From Streptomyces tendae (GTDB lineage Bacteria; Actinomycetota; Actinomycetes; Streptomycetales; Streptomycetaceae): DNA of 64,000 nucleotides. The DNA lies in NCBI RefSeq assembly GCF_014650435.1, contig NZ_BMUY01000008.1:194285-258284 (forward strand). Direction: 5' to 3'. A program made the position numbers and the translations under genes. Each line of letters begins with the position of its first letter. Position 1 is the stretch's first letter. Below the pieces are notes generated by a model that saw only the letters and a list, made by a program, of their open reading frames with translations, was not told the DNA's origin and did no database searches. This document shows positions 25,336 through 33,433 of this stretch, piece after piece.

Positions 25336-26559
25336 TCAGGCCGCGCTTTGGGCGGTCCACTCGCTCCAGGGCATGTTCCAGCCGTTGAGGCCGTTGTCCG
25401 GCGCGACGGTGTCGTCCGGGGAGTTCTTGACGATGACGACGTCCCCGACGAGCGAGTTGTCGAAGAACCACTTGCCCGGGGTGTCGCCCTGTGCGCCCTG
25501 GGCGTCCGCCAGTCCGACGCAGCCGTGGCTGGTGCCCTGGGCACCGAAGGGCGGATTGCCGCGGTTGTACCAGTAGTTGCCGTGGATGAAGGTGCCGGAC
25601 TGGCTCAGCCGCATCGCGTGCGGCACGTCCGGGATGTCGTACTCGCCGCCGAACCCGACCGTCGACCCGTTCATGCGCGTCTGCTCGGACTTCTCCGAGA
25701 TCACCATCTGCCCGTTGTACGTCGGGTTCGCGGCGCTGCCCGCCGAGATCGGCACCGACTTGAGCGTCTTGCCGTCGCGCACCACTGTCATGGTCTGCGT
25801 GTTCGCGTCCACCGTGGAGACCTGCGCGCGACCCACCGTGAAGGTGACGGTCTTCTTCTGCACGCCGTAGAGGCCGTTCGCGCCCTCCACGCCGTCCAGG
25901 TCGATCTTCATCGTGACCTTGGAACCGGCCTTCCAGTACTCCTGGGGCCGGAAATCGAGCCGCTGCCCGCCGAACCAGTGCCCGACCACCTTCTGCCCGC
26001 TGCTGGAGGTGACAGTGATGTGCGACTGCACGCTCTTCCGGTCGGTGATCGCCTTGTCGAACGTGAACGACACCGGCATCCCCACCCCGACCGTGCTGCC
26101 GCCGTCCGGGGTGTACGTGCCGACGAAGCTGTTGTCCGAGGAGACGGTCGTGAAGACCGAGTCGGCGGCGGCCGTGCGGCCGTCGTCGTCCTTCGCCCGA
26201 GCCGTGATCCGGTACTTCGTACCCCGCTCAAGCTGCTCCTTCGGCTTCCAGCTGCCGCCGTCGCCGGACACCGCGCCGGGTACGGCGGCGCCCGTCTCCG
26301 CCACGGTCATCCGCACCTCGGTCAGCCTGCCGTCGCTGACCTTCACACCGGTCGAGTTGATCGAGGCGCCGGTCGACCCGTCCTTGGCCGAGATCACCAG
26401 CTTCGCGACCGAGGTGTCGGCGGACCCGGCACCGCCCCTGCCGTCCTTCTTGTCGTCGGCACTGGCGCTTCCGCCGCAGGCGGTGAGGGTGAGGGCGCCG
26501 ACCACCAGGGCGGCACAGGCCCCCAGTACGCGCCGCGTGGCTATGTCCGGCGTTGTCAC
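25336..26559 (-). CDS. Lipoprotein L,D-transpeptidase (YkuD)
   Basis: A 407-residue cell-wall enzyme that makes 3-3 cross-links in peptidoglycan. The signal peptide ends in a lipobox LTAC (Cys28), so it is anchored to the outer face of the membrane. Two immunoglobulin-like domains (about residues 60-255) precede the YkuD catalytic domain, whose active site is HGNYWYN followed by SHGCVGL (Cys347). The GTG at 26559 has GGAG seven bases upstream; the longer open frame is not supported. It has its own terminator. Confidence 0.93.
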   Translation of the reverse strand: MTTPDIATRRVLGACAALVVGALTLTACGGSASADDKKDGRGGAGSADTSVAKLVISAKDGSTGASINSTGVKVSDGRLTEVRMTVAETGAAVPGAVSGDGGSWKPKEQLERGTKYRITARAKDDDGRTAAADSVFTTVSSDNSFVGTYTPDGGSTVGVGMPVSFTFDKAITDRKSVQSHITVTSSSGQKVVGHWFGGQRLDFRPQEYWKAGSKVTMKIDLDGVEGANGLYGVQKKTVTFTVGRAQVSTVDANTQTMTVVRDGKTLKSVPISAGSAANPTYNGQMVISEKSEQTRMNGSTVGFGGEYDIPDVPHAMRLSQSGTFIHGNYWYNRGNPPFGAQGTSHGCVGLADAQGAQGDTPGKWFFDNSLVGDVVIVKNSPDDTVAPDNGLNGWNMPWSEWTAQSAA

Positions 26560-26694
26560 GGGCTGCTCCAGGTTCGGGTGTTGTGCGGTGTTCGCTTCAG
26601 CCGTGTAGAGGGGCCAGGTGGCCCGTGGGGTTCCCACCCGGCCCCCGCGAACGCCGACGCGTGACAAAACCCGGACAATCGCAACGCGGCCGGG

Positions 26695-27726
26695 TCAACT
26701 GCCCCCGTACAGCTGCCCGTACGACGGCCAGGCGCCGCCCGGACCGTCCACCGGCTCGGCGGCCCGGACCGCGCGCACGATCGCGCGCGTCACCACGTCC
26801 GCGCCCGCCGCCAGCACCTCGTTCAGCGCGAGCGGCTGCCCGGCGTCCAGCGGACGCTCCCCGGTCGCCAGGGCGAACACCGTGTCACCGTCGCTGAGCA
26901 GGTGCACGGGCCGTACGGCGCGGGCGATCCCGTCGTGCGCGGTACCGGCCAACTTCTGCGCCTGCGCCTTGGACAGGTCGGCGTCGGTCGCGACCACGGC
27001 GAGCGTGGTGTTCAGGGGCGGCGACGCGTTCCTCGCCGCGACCTCGGCCAGCCGCCGCCCCGCGGCCTCGTGAACGTCCGGCGCCGGATACTCCACCCGC
27101 CCACCTCGGAACAACTCCCCGTACAGCACCCCCGTCTCCGGATCCGTCACCGACCCCGCCGCGTTGGCCACCACCAGCGCCGCCACCGTGACCCCGGAGT
27201 CCAGCACGGTGCTCGCGGTGCCCACGCCGCCCTTGAGGGTGCCGACCACGGCACCCGTGCCCGCCCCGACGCACCCCTCGGCCACTTCTCCGCCCGGCGT
27301 GCTCGCGTGCGCCGCCTCCGCCGCCGCGTAGCCGGTGGCCGCGTCCGGCCTGGCCCGGAAGTCGCCCCCGCGCCCCAGGTCGAAGACGCAGGCCGCGGGC
27401 ACCACCGGCACCACGTGCGCCGGGTCGGGACCGACCCGTACCCCGCGCCCCCGCTCCTCCAGCCAGGCCATCACCCCCGAGGCCGCGTCGAGCCCGTAGG
27501 CGCTGCCGCCGGTCAGCACCACCGCCTGGACCGTCCGCACGAGGTTGCGCGGATCGAGGGCGTCGGTCTCCTTGGTGCCGGGACCGCCGCCGCGCACATC
27601 CACACCGGCGACCGCCCCGCCCTCCGGCGCGAGCACCACCGTCGTCCCCGTGAGCCACCCGTCCCCGGCCCGCGTCGCGTGCCCCACCCGCAGACCGGCG
27701 ACGTCCGTCAATGCGTCAACTGTCAT
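26695..27726 (-). CDS. P1-family peptidase (DmpA/NylC-like Ntn hydrolase)
   Basis: A 343-residue autoprocessing hydrolase. The N-terminal part has VAGLRVGHATR and a GGGPGTKETDALDPRN segment. The predicted self-cleavage site is the N-T step in SPPLNTTLAVVATDADL near residue 243, where the freed Thr would be the nucleophile, as in nylon-oligomer hydrolase NylC. Substrates of the family are small N-terminal-blocked or D-amino peptides and oligomers; the one here is unknown. The ATG at 27726 is set by family length. Confidence 0.85.
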   Translation of the reverse strand: MTVDALTDVAGLRVGHATRAGDGWLTGTTVVLAPEGGAVAGVDVRGGGPGTKETDALDPRNLVRTVQAVVLTGGSAYGLDAASGVMAWLEERGRGVRVGPDPAHVVPVVPAACVFDLGRGGDFRARPDAATGYAAAEAAHASTPGGEVAEGCVGAGTGAVVGTLKGGVGTASTVLDSGVTVAALVVANAAGSVTDPETGVLYGELFRGGRVEYPAPDVHEAAGRRLAEVAARNASPPLNTTLAVVATDADLSKAQAQKLAGTAHDGIARAVRPVHLLSDGDTVFALATGERPLDAGQPLALNEVLAAGADVVTRAIVRAVRAAEPVDGPGGAWPSYGQLYGGS

Positions 27727-27755
27727 ACCGCCAGTCTCGTCCAGCCACCGGCGAT

Positions 27756-27849
27756 GGCACGGGAGCCGGCGGGAGTCGGCGGGAAGCCGACGGGAGCCGA
27801 ACGGCACGGGAGCCGGCCGGAGTCGACGGGAAGCCGACGGGAGTCGGCG
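27756..27849. repeat. Two 47-bp tandem repeats
   Basis: Two copies (27756-27802 and 27803-27849) start GGCACGGGAGCCGGC or GGCACGGGAGCCGGCC, and are themselves built of CGGGAGTCGGCGGGAAGCCGA-like subunits. They fill the gap between the P1 peptidase start and the ltrA fragment. Confidence 0.7.
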
Positions 27850-27864
27850 GGCCCCGGCCGGGTC

Positions 27865-28855
27865 TCAGGCCGCCGGTGCCGTCGTACGCCGCTCCCGCTC
27901 GGTGCGCCGCGCGGTCAGCGACACCCCGGCCGCCACGGTCAGGGCCAGGACGATCCCCGCCACGAGCACCGCCTGGCCGCCCAGGAAGGTGCAGCCGAGC
28001 ACCAGCAGCGCGGCCGTCGGCAGCACCAGCTGCTCGGCGAGGCCCACCTTGAAGTGCCGCGCGTGCAGGGCCCACACCGTGAGCAGGAACACCGCCGTCG
28101 GCAGGGTCACCGCGGCGGACGCCGCGAGCGTGGAGATGTGCGCCTTGCCCACGGCCTGCTCCACCGCCACCTCCAGTCCCGCCCCGATCGCCGCCGCCGA
28201 GGAGAACACCAGATAGTGGCCGTAACCCCACAGGAAGGACTGTCTGCTGGACCTCAGGTAGCTGTGGACGGGCACGACGAAGTAGATCCACCAGGCCGCG
28301 AAGACGATCAGCAGTCCACCGACCGCGATCGGGAGCACCTCGCCCAGAGCGTCGTTCTCCTCGATCCCCGACTTCACCGCGACGGTGGCCGCGGCGACGG
28401 TCTCGCCGAGCACGATGATCGTGAGCAGGCCGTACCGCTCGGAGATGTGGTGCGGATGCCAGGACGAGGGGTGCTTGCGCTCGGCGAACGCCGGCACGGA
28501 CAGCTCCAGCACCACCATCACCAGGAACAGCCAGCCGCGGCTGTCCTCCGGCAGGAACAGCAGTCCCAGCCAGCCGATCTGGCAGAGCAGCACCCCGGCG
28601 GAGTAGGTCCGGGCCATGGTGCTCTCCGGCGGTGCGGCGGACCGGCCCGCCCTGAGCCACTGCGCCGCCATGGCGACCCGCATGATCACGTAGCCGATGA
28701 CGACGGCCACCCAGTCCTGGTCCTCGAAGGCCCTGGACACCCCCGCAGCCAGGACCAGCACGCCGGCGATCTGGACCAGGGTGACGACCCGGTAGAGGAC
28801 GTCGTCGTTGTCGTAGGCCGAGGCGAACCAGGTGAAGTTCATCCACGCCCACCAG
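27865..28855 (-). pseudogene. ltrA: ltrA, C-terminal part (split by the element)
   Basis: This encodes about 328 residues of a multi-pass low temperature requirement A protein, starting at WWAWMNFTWFASAYDNDDV and running through about seven further membrane segments to the stop at 27865. The N-terminal 82 codons are 9 kb away at 37942-38189. At the junction the frame WWAWMNF joins exactly to FFAI from the other side when the element is removed. Without the missing part, no start codon or ribosome binding site belongs to this fragment. The function of LtrA proteins is poorly known; they were first noted in Listeria cold growth. Confidence 0.9.
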
Positions 28856-28875
28856 TGAACCAACGGTCCAACACC
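28836..28875. other. attL: left junction of the integrated element
   Basis: Chromosomal ltrA sequence runs up to CACCAG at 28850-28855. The element arm TGAACCAACGGTCCAACACC (28856-28875) follows. That arm is the inverse complement, at 17 of 20 positions, of the arm at the other end (37918-37937). The 6-bp CACCAG is the only sequence shared by both junctions and must contain the crossover dinucleotide. Confidence 0.9.
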
Positions 28876-28951
28876 GCTCCCACCAGGGGAAACGGCCCGT
28901 AAGGTCGCCGACTCCCTTCGGAGGAGCGGAACACCGACCCGAAGGGGACCG

Positions 28952-30643
28952 ATGGAACGCGACGACCTTCCGACGCTGCGCGCGTTGGGTTTCGAAGACG
29001 AAGAGCTGCGCGCCCTGGGGCTGTGGGACGTGCCGACGGGCGAACCGTTCGACCTTGCTGAGGCGTACATCAGGCGCAGCAAGCGGAGCGACGACCTTGC
29101 ATCGTTGCGCGCTCACGTACGGGATATCTGCCGGACGGCGCTCAGCGAAGGGAAGCGCATTCGGCACGTGTGGTTTGAGCAGAAGAGCGCTTCCAAGGCA
29201 TACGTAAAGCGCGAGGAATTCGACAACGCCGTTTCCGCTGTGAAGGCGGGACTTTCCAAGACGCTCTACATTTGGAAGACGGACCGGCTGAGCCGTCGCG
29301 GTATGGGGCATGTCGGATTGCTGCTCGATGAGTTCGACAAGCGCGGGGCGCGAATCGTCAGCGTTACCGAAGGGCTCGACTCCAGCAAGGGCAGTCGTAT
29401 GGTGTTCGCCATTCTCAGCGAACGGGCACGCGACGAAGCGAAAGACATTGCACTGCGCACGAAGAACGGCGTAGACGCACACAAGGCTGAGGGTAAGTGG
29501 CTGGGCGGCGTAACGCCGTTCGGGCTTGAGTGCCCCAAGGAAACGGGGAAGCTCCGACACAAGGCTTCGGAGTACCCGACGGCGCGCGCAATCGCCGTCG
29601 CGCTGCTCGACGGCAAGACCCCGGCGGAGATTGCGAACGACCTGAACACGCGAAACGTCCCGACGCGTAAGGGGAAGCGTTGGCGCGCTCAGACAATCAT
29701 CCACCTTGCACACTCGCCGTCCTGGGCCGGTCTCATCCCGAACCGGGAACGCGCTACTGACGAATTCGGTCAGCCGCTCGGAAAGTGGCACCGGGGCGGC
29801 GAACCCTTGCTCAACGCGAAGGGGCACCCGATCAAGTGCGGTAAGGGCGTCGTGTCCTACGCGGAATGGGTCCGCATCAATGCACTGATCAGCGGGCGCA
29901 GCAAGCCGGGGAGCGCCATTGGAGACAAGACGCGCGGCATTCGGAAAGCCGCGACCATAATGACCGGCACACTCCGGTGCCCGCACTGCAAGGGACCTAT
30001 GGGCAACGGTGGACGGAATTACCGCTGCCAGGCGCGCATCAATCAGGGTCCGTCCGTCTGCAAGGGTGTTGCCAGCGACCGGAAGCGAATTGACGACGCA
30101 ATGGGGGCGCTGTGGATTGGCCACGTGCTGAGGCTCAGCCCCGAATCCCCGACCATTCACAACATCGCTCGACGGTTCCTGAACTATCAGGACCCGGAGA
30201 AAGAAGCGCGTAAGCGGGCAGTTTCGGCAGCGTTGGACAGTGCAGTCAGCCGCGAACTCCGGCTCAACAAGGAATTCTTCGTCGGCGGCATGGATGAGAC
30301 CCAGTACGACGCCCTTCGTAATGACCTGGGCGCCCAAATCGAGTCGCTGAAAACGGAGTTGGCGGAGCTGGGCAAGGATGCCGACCTTACGCCGCTCATG
30401 AGCACTGAGGCATTGGCAGCGCTGTGGGAGTCGGAAGGCATGGAAGGGAAGCGCGCCCTTCTCTCGGCAGCGCTGAAGAGCGTCACTCTCCTGCCCGCGA
30501 AGTGCAAGGGCGACCGCACGCCGATCACTGAGCGCCTTGTGCCGGAATGGCGAGACACCGACGGCATGCCGGACGACGTACGTGAGGGGGCGCAGAAGAC
30601 CATTGAGCGCCGCCGGGCGCGCAAATTGGCGGGTGCAGCGTGA
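28952..30643 (+). CDS. int: Large serine recombinase (integrase)
   Basis: A 563-residue site-specific recombinase. The resolvase-like catalytic domain is at about residues 35-190, with nucleophile Ser43 in YIRRSKR and the WKTDRLSRRG motif carrying catalytic Arg residues. A recombinase domain follows (about 200-330, WLGGVTPFG, TRKGKRWRAQTI), then a zinc ribbon (CPHC near residue 345 and later Cys residues ending SVCKG) and a C-terminal coiled-coil region (about 420-500). The first 30 residues extend beyond most relatives. The ATG has AAGGGGA upstream. It lies 76 bases inside attL, and its attP, reconstructed from both ends, is symmetrical as expected for this enzyme class. Confidence 0.95.
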   Translation: MERDDLPTLRALGFEDEELRALGLWDVPTGEPFDLAEAYIRRSKRSDDLASLRAHVRDICRTALSEGKRIRHVWFEQKSASKAYVKREEFDNAVSAVKAGLSKTLYIWKTDRLSRRGMGHVGLLLDEFDKRGARIVSVTEGLDSSKGSRMVFAILSERARDEAKDIALRTKNGVDAHKAEGKWLGGVTPFGLECPKETGKLRHKASEYPTARAIAVALLDGKTPAEIANDLNTRNVPTRKGKRWRAQTIIHLAHSPSWAGLIPNRERATDEFGQPLGKWHRGGEPLLNAKGHPIKCGKGVVSYAEWVRINALISGRSKPGSAIGDKTRGIRKAATIMTGTLRCPHCKGPMGNGGRNYRCQARINQGPSVCKGVASDRKRIDDAMGALWIGHVLRLSPESPTIHNIARRFLNYQDPEKEARKRAVSAALDSAVSRELRLNKEFFVGGMDETQYDALRNDLGAQIESLKTELAELGKDADLTPLMSTEALAALWESEGMEGKRALLSAALKSVTLLPAKCKGDRTPITERLVPEWRDTDGMPDDVREGAQKTIERRRARKLAGAA

Positions 30644-30819
30644 GCGACGAAGAGCGCCGGTTCCTGGCAGCGGAGATCCGTTACACGACGGTCCGGCTCG
30701 ACGTCCTTTACCGGCGTCAGCACAAGGGCGACCGCACCGTGTTGACCCGGCAGAAAGTAAAGCGGCTGGAAGCGCTTCTGAGCGCCTTGCAGGGTCACCC
30801 CGAAGCCCTGGGCGTCTAG
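30640..30819 (+). CDS. Small protein coupled to the integrase
   Basis: A 59-residue charged protein (starts VSDEERRFLAAEIRYTTVRL) whose GTG overlaps the integrase stop as GTGA. It is mostly helical and basic in the middle (RRQHKGDRTVLTRQKVKRL). No family is recognised. Its coupling to the integrase makes it a candidate recombination directionality factor or integrase accessory protein, since these factors are small and unrelated between serine-integrase systems. This is inference from position only. Confidence 0.6.
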   Translation: MSDEERRFLAAEIRYTTVRLDVLYRRQHKGDRTVLTRQKVKRLEALLSALQGHPEALGV

Positions 30820-30848
30820 CGGCGCGGCAAGCCGCCAGAACGGCACAC

Positions 30849-30882
30849 AAGCCCCCGGTTCCCACTACGGAGCCGGGGGCTT
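30849..30882 (+). terminator. Terminator after the integrase genes
   Basis: AAGCCCCCGGTTCC pairs with its complement (one G-U pair) around loop CACTAC, followed by a pyrimidine-rich tail. It ends the integrase transcript 30 bases after the 59-residue gene. Confidence 0.8.
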
Positions 30883-30889
30883 CTCTATG

Positions 30890-31470
30890 CCCGCGTGCGG
30901 CGCCGTGAGGGGTGCGAGCTATCGGCGGACGGCGGAGCGCTCAGCGGGACGGAGACGGGCGCTCAGTCGGCTTCTCTGGGGGTGCGCTTCGGCAGCGTGG
31001 TCGAGCCGGATTCCGGCGTGACGCAACAGCGGGCGCGGGCGCCGCCGACACATGAAGGATGTGACGCCGGTCACTAGAGTTCGTGACGAAATTGACTTGT
31101 CATGTACGCGACGGTTCCTAAAGGGCGTTCCGAACGGCACCCAGCATCACAGCGCCACAAGGCCGAAACGGCTTCTGACCTGGGGTGTTCCTTATCTTCG
31201 TGACCCAAACTTTTAATCAATATCCAAATGAGTTTTCCAATGGACTAGGTAGGAAAGTTCGGAAGGGGGAGTTTAGGAACAGCGCCCAGCGGAGTCCGCT
31301 CCCTTCCCGCTGTAGACGCCGATAAGTCACCGACTCCCTTGATATAGATATAGGCACCTTTACGGCGCCTTCCTGCGGGTCTGTGACGGCGCTTGCGCCA
31401 ATCCCGCTCCCATGACTCCCCCGCACGCTGGGAATGGCCGATGATGCTCCGGGCCAATGCGTGCACGACT
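30890..31470. other. Long non-coding stretch with an AT-rich core
   Basis: About 580 bases without a gene I can support. The part at 31195-31250 is strikingly AT-rich for this genome (runs such as CTTTTAATCAATATCC) and contains related short copies CCAAATG and CCAATGG. GATATA is repeated at about 31340. It lies between the integrase unit and the main gene run, so it is the natural site for the element's early promoter, and possibly a replication origin. Confidence 0.5.
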
Positions 31471-31549
31471 AAGCCCCTGGGGCGTAGGTCGAGAATCCTT
31501 CAGCGGGTCACAGCGCTGCGGGGGACTCCCTACGCACCGGGGGCTTTTT
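31471..31549 (+). ncRNA. Structured RNA or attenuator ending in a T run
   Basis: An 18-bp outer stem (31471-31488 against 31529-31546, one G-U pair and one mismatch) encloses an inner CAGCG/CGCTG hairpin and is followed by TTTTT. It sits 35 bases before the first gene of the element's main operon. It could be the terminator of an upstream small RNA or an attenuator controlling entry into the operon. No known RNA family is recognised. Confidence 0.45.
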
Positions 31550-31583
31550 CGTTTCCTGTGACAGACGAAAGGGCGCCTTAGCT

Positions 31584-32033
31584 ATGCCCCACCTTCCTTA
31601 CGAACTCCACACGACCCAATGCGCCCGTTGCGGCGGACGGCTGGGTGAGAACCAAGAACGCTATTGCTCCGCTGCCTGCCGGTCGTCGGCATGGCGCGTT
31701 GCCCGCTGGGAGACGGAGCGTCAGAAGCTCGGCCTTCCCGCGCACGGCAATTGCAAGCTGTGCGGCGAGCGAATTTCCATGACGTCGAAGACGAAGAGCG
31801 TGTGCGATATCAACGACCGCAACGGCGACGCGTGCACGGACGCTCAGGCGGATATCAGGCTCAGTGTCGAGAATGCTCACGCTGACGCCGAAGAGCTTCG
31901 CGAGTGTGCCGAGTGTGAGCTGTGCGGCAAGGACATTGCTTACAGCGGTAAGGGCCGACCGCGCCGCTTCTGTGCTCCGCGCTGCAAGACGGCGTTCTAT
32001 CGCGCACAGCGCGCACTGAAGGCGGGTGCCTGA
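31584..32033 (+). CDS. Small protein with three zinc-finger-like Cys clusters
   Basis: A 149-residue protein. The first and third clusters share one pattern: CARCGGRLGENQERYCSAACRSS (residues 13-35) and CELCGKDIAY followed by RRFCAPRCKTAFYRAQR (about 110-143), that is C-x2-C, then C-x3-C and a short basic helix. The middle cluster is CKLCGERI with two later cysteines. These look like treble-clef fingers of the kind common in actinophage early genes. It probably binds DNA or RNA. It overlaps the next gene (TGATG) and leads the main operon of the element. Confidence 0.7.
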   Translation: MPHLPYELHTTQCARCGGRLGENQERYCSAACRSSAWRVARWETERQKLGLPAHGNCKLCGERISMTSKTKSVCDINDRNGDACTDAQADIRLSVENAHADAEELRECAECELCGKDIAYSGKGRPRRFCAPRCKTAFYRAQRALKAGA

Positions 32034-32527
32034 TGATTGCTCACACTGGCTACGCGGACGCACTGAACGCCGTTGAGCGCCATTACGGGCCGGTGACGGA
32101 CTTCATGTGCATTCATTGCACCGACAAGGCTTCCCGCTGGGTGGTCGACAATTCGGTGTCCGCCACCGTTGACCCCCAGTTTCGCCGCTTCAGCGACAAG
32201 CCGACTGACTATTGGCCGTTCTGCACCCGTCATGCGCACGATTACGAAACGTGTGCGGGTGACTGGCCGCCGGTCGTGTTCCGGCGCGTGAGCACCTTCG
32301 AAGAACGGCATTGGTTCGCGGATTGCTTCGCCGTTTCCGCTGAAGGCTCCGTGTTGCTACGCGACGCGTACGCGACGTATCTCGACTACTGCCGCGAAGA
32401 GCGCGTGTCGGCACTGGAGATCATGACGCGAAACGCTTTCAAGGCTTCGTTGCTCCGTCGTGGCGGAAAGCATAAGCGCGCCAAAAACGGCGTCGCAATC
32501 GACGGAATCCGGCTTCGCTCGAATTAG
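32033..32527 (+). CDS. Zinc-binding protein with primase-C-terminal-like winged helix
   Basis: A 164-residue protein. The N-terminal half has a CIHC pair and a later FCTRHAHDY, like the HNH-type zinc modules of actinophage proteins. The C-terminal half (about residues 95-160) reads SVLLRDAYATYLDYCREE, then RNAFKASLLRRG and IDGIRL. This is the layout of the winged helix that follows P4/D5-type primase-helicases, here without any helicase. The next two genes carry the same domain. It may bind replication-origin DNA of the element or of a helper phage (inference). Confidence 0.6.
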   Translation: MIAHTGYADALNAVERHYGPVTDFMCIHCTDKASRWVVDNSVSATVDPQFRRFSDKPTDYWPFCTRHAHDYETCAGDWPPVVFRRVSTFEERHWFADCFAVSAEGSVLLRDAYATYLDYCREERVSALEIMTRNAFKASLLRRGGKHKRAKNGVAIDGIRLRSN

Positions 32528-32624
32528 TGACTTAGGCCACAAGCCGGCTTCGGTCCAAAATTTCTCTTCGAAGGCGCATGGCAATTCAACGCTGTGCGCC
32601 TTCATCGTTCACAAAGGACAGTCT

Positions 32625-32918
32625 GTGATCCCTACTATTGAAGAGTTCCTGAACGCCCGCACAGCGCACGGCTCAAATCGCTCCGTGCCGCTAGACATTC
32701 TGCGCGCCGCTTGCGCTGACTGGGCACGTAAGCGTCACGCACCTTTTCCCGAAATGGGAGCGATAGAAGATGCACTGAAGCGGCGCAACGTGCGAATCTC
32801 CATGGTCGGTAGGGCAGTGGTCGCGCGAGGAATCGGGCTAGAGCGACCGACGGCCGAAGTGCCAAATCCGGGTGCCGCCGAGATCATGCGAAAGATTGCA
32901 GGTGCTTCCCATGGCTGA
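32625..32918 (+). CDS. Stand-alone winged-helix-like protein, second of three
   Basis: A 97-residue protein that is nearly all one domain: SVPLDILRAACADWARKR, MGAIEDALKRRNVRI and RGIGL. The pattern (hydrophobic start, W in helix one, an I-x-x-A-L helix, a final G-I-x-L) aligns with the C-terminal domains of the genes before and after it. The GTG at 32625 has AGGA seven bases upstream, which defines the start. Its end overlaps the next gene by eight bases. Confidence 0.6.
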   Translation: MIPTIEEFLNARTAHGSNRSVPLDILRAACADWARKRHAPFPEMGAIEDALKRRNVRISMVGRAVVARGIGLERPTAEVPNPGAAEIMRKIAGASHG

Positions 32919-33279
32919 GCCCTGGGGCGACCGGGTCGCTCGACGCCTTCGCCGCGAACGTGCCGCCGCCAACATTGCGGTTCAGGAACGGCGCGCAAGG
33001 GAAGCCGAGAAATTCACGGCTGACGAGTGGTGCACCTTCTGCGATGCGCTGCGGGCGGTAACGGTTGATAACTCGACGGCCGACAGCCTTCCGCTGGGTG
33101 TACTCCGCCATGTCGTTACCCGATGGGCCATAGCGAATCAGCGCGAGTGGCGGCCGACGGCTTCAGCGATACGGGCCATGGTTCGGCGAGCGGGTTACGA
33201 CGTTTACAACCGGCACACGCGTAGCGCGACCGGGAAGAAGCAATGCCGCCGCTACGTGCGCGGGCTTCAGCTCATCTAA
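32911..33279 (+). CDS. Winged-helix-like protein, third of three
   Basis: A 122-residue basic protein. After an Arg-rich N-terminal helix (VARRLRRERAAANIAVQERR), the C-terminal 65 residues repeat the shared domain: SLPLGVLRHVVTRWAIANQ, SAIRAMVRRAGYDV and YVRGLQL. The ATG at 32911 overlaps the preceding stop. Together with the two upstream genes it forms a tandem paralogous set, suggesting a heteromeric DNA-binding complex or serial diversification of one regulator. Confidence 0.6.
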   Translation: MAEPWGDRVARRLRRERAAANIAVQERRAREAEKFTADEWCTFCDALRAVTVDNSTADSLPLGVLRHVVTRWAIANQREWRPTASAIRAMVRRAGYDVYNRHTRSATGKKQCRRYVRGLQLI

Positions 33280-33305
33280 TCGAGCGCCAATAGCGCGTAT
33301 TCAAC

Positions 33306-33323
33306 CTACTCACATGAGTAGGT
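33306..33323. promoter_or_regulatory. 18-bp palindromic operator, copy 1
   Basis: CCTACTCACATGAGTAGG is a perfect inverted repeat apart from its two central bases. It lies 27 bases after the third winged-helix gene and 110 bases before the capsid gene. A second copy lies at 35368-35385. No other copy was seen in the window. Confidence 0.75.
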
Positions 33324-33433
33324 AACCGCCGTGCCTTGTGGGTAGCCCAGGGGCTTTTTCCCTGGGACTCCCAGGAAGTACGGCGACCAACCAACGCGGC
33401 GTGAAGCCGCACACCTTGAAGGGAAACCTAACC

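Noticed and set aside
31217..31466. Two short minus-strand frames in the AT-rich gap of the element
   Set aside because: They lack ribosome binding sites, overlap one another in different frames and cross the AT-rich island, which looks non-coding.
31471..31549. A tRNA within the element
   Set aside because: The sequence has a long outer stem but no D or T arm and no anticodon arm of the right size; it fits a terminator or attenuator better.
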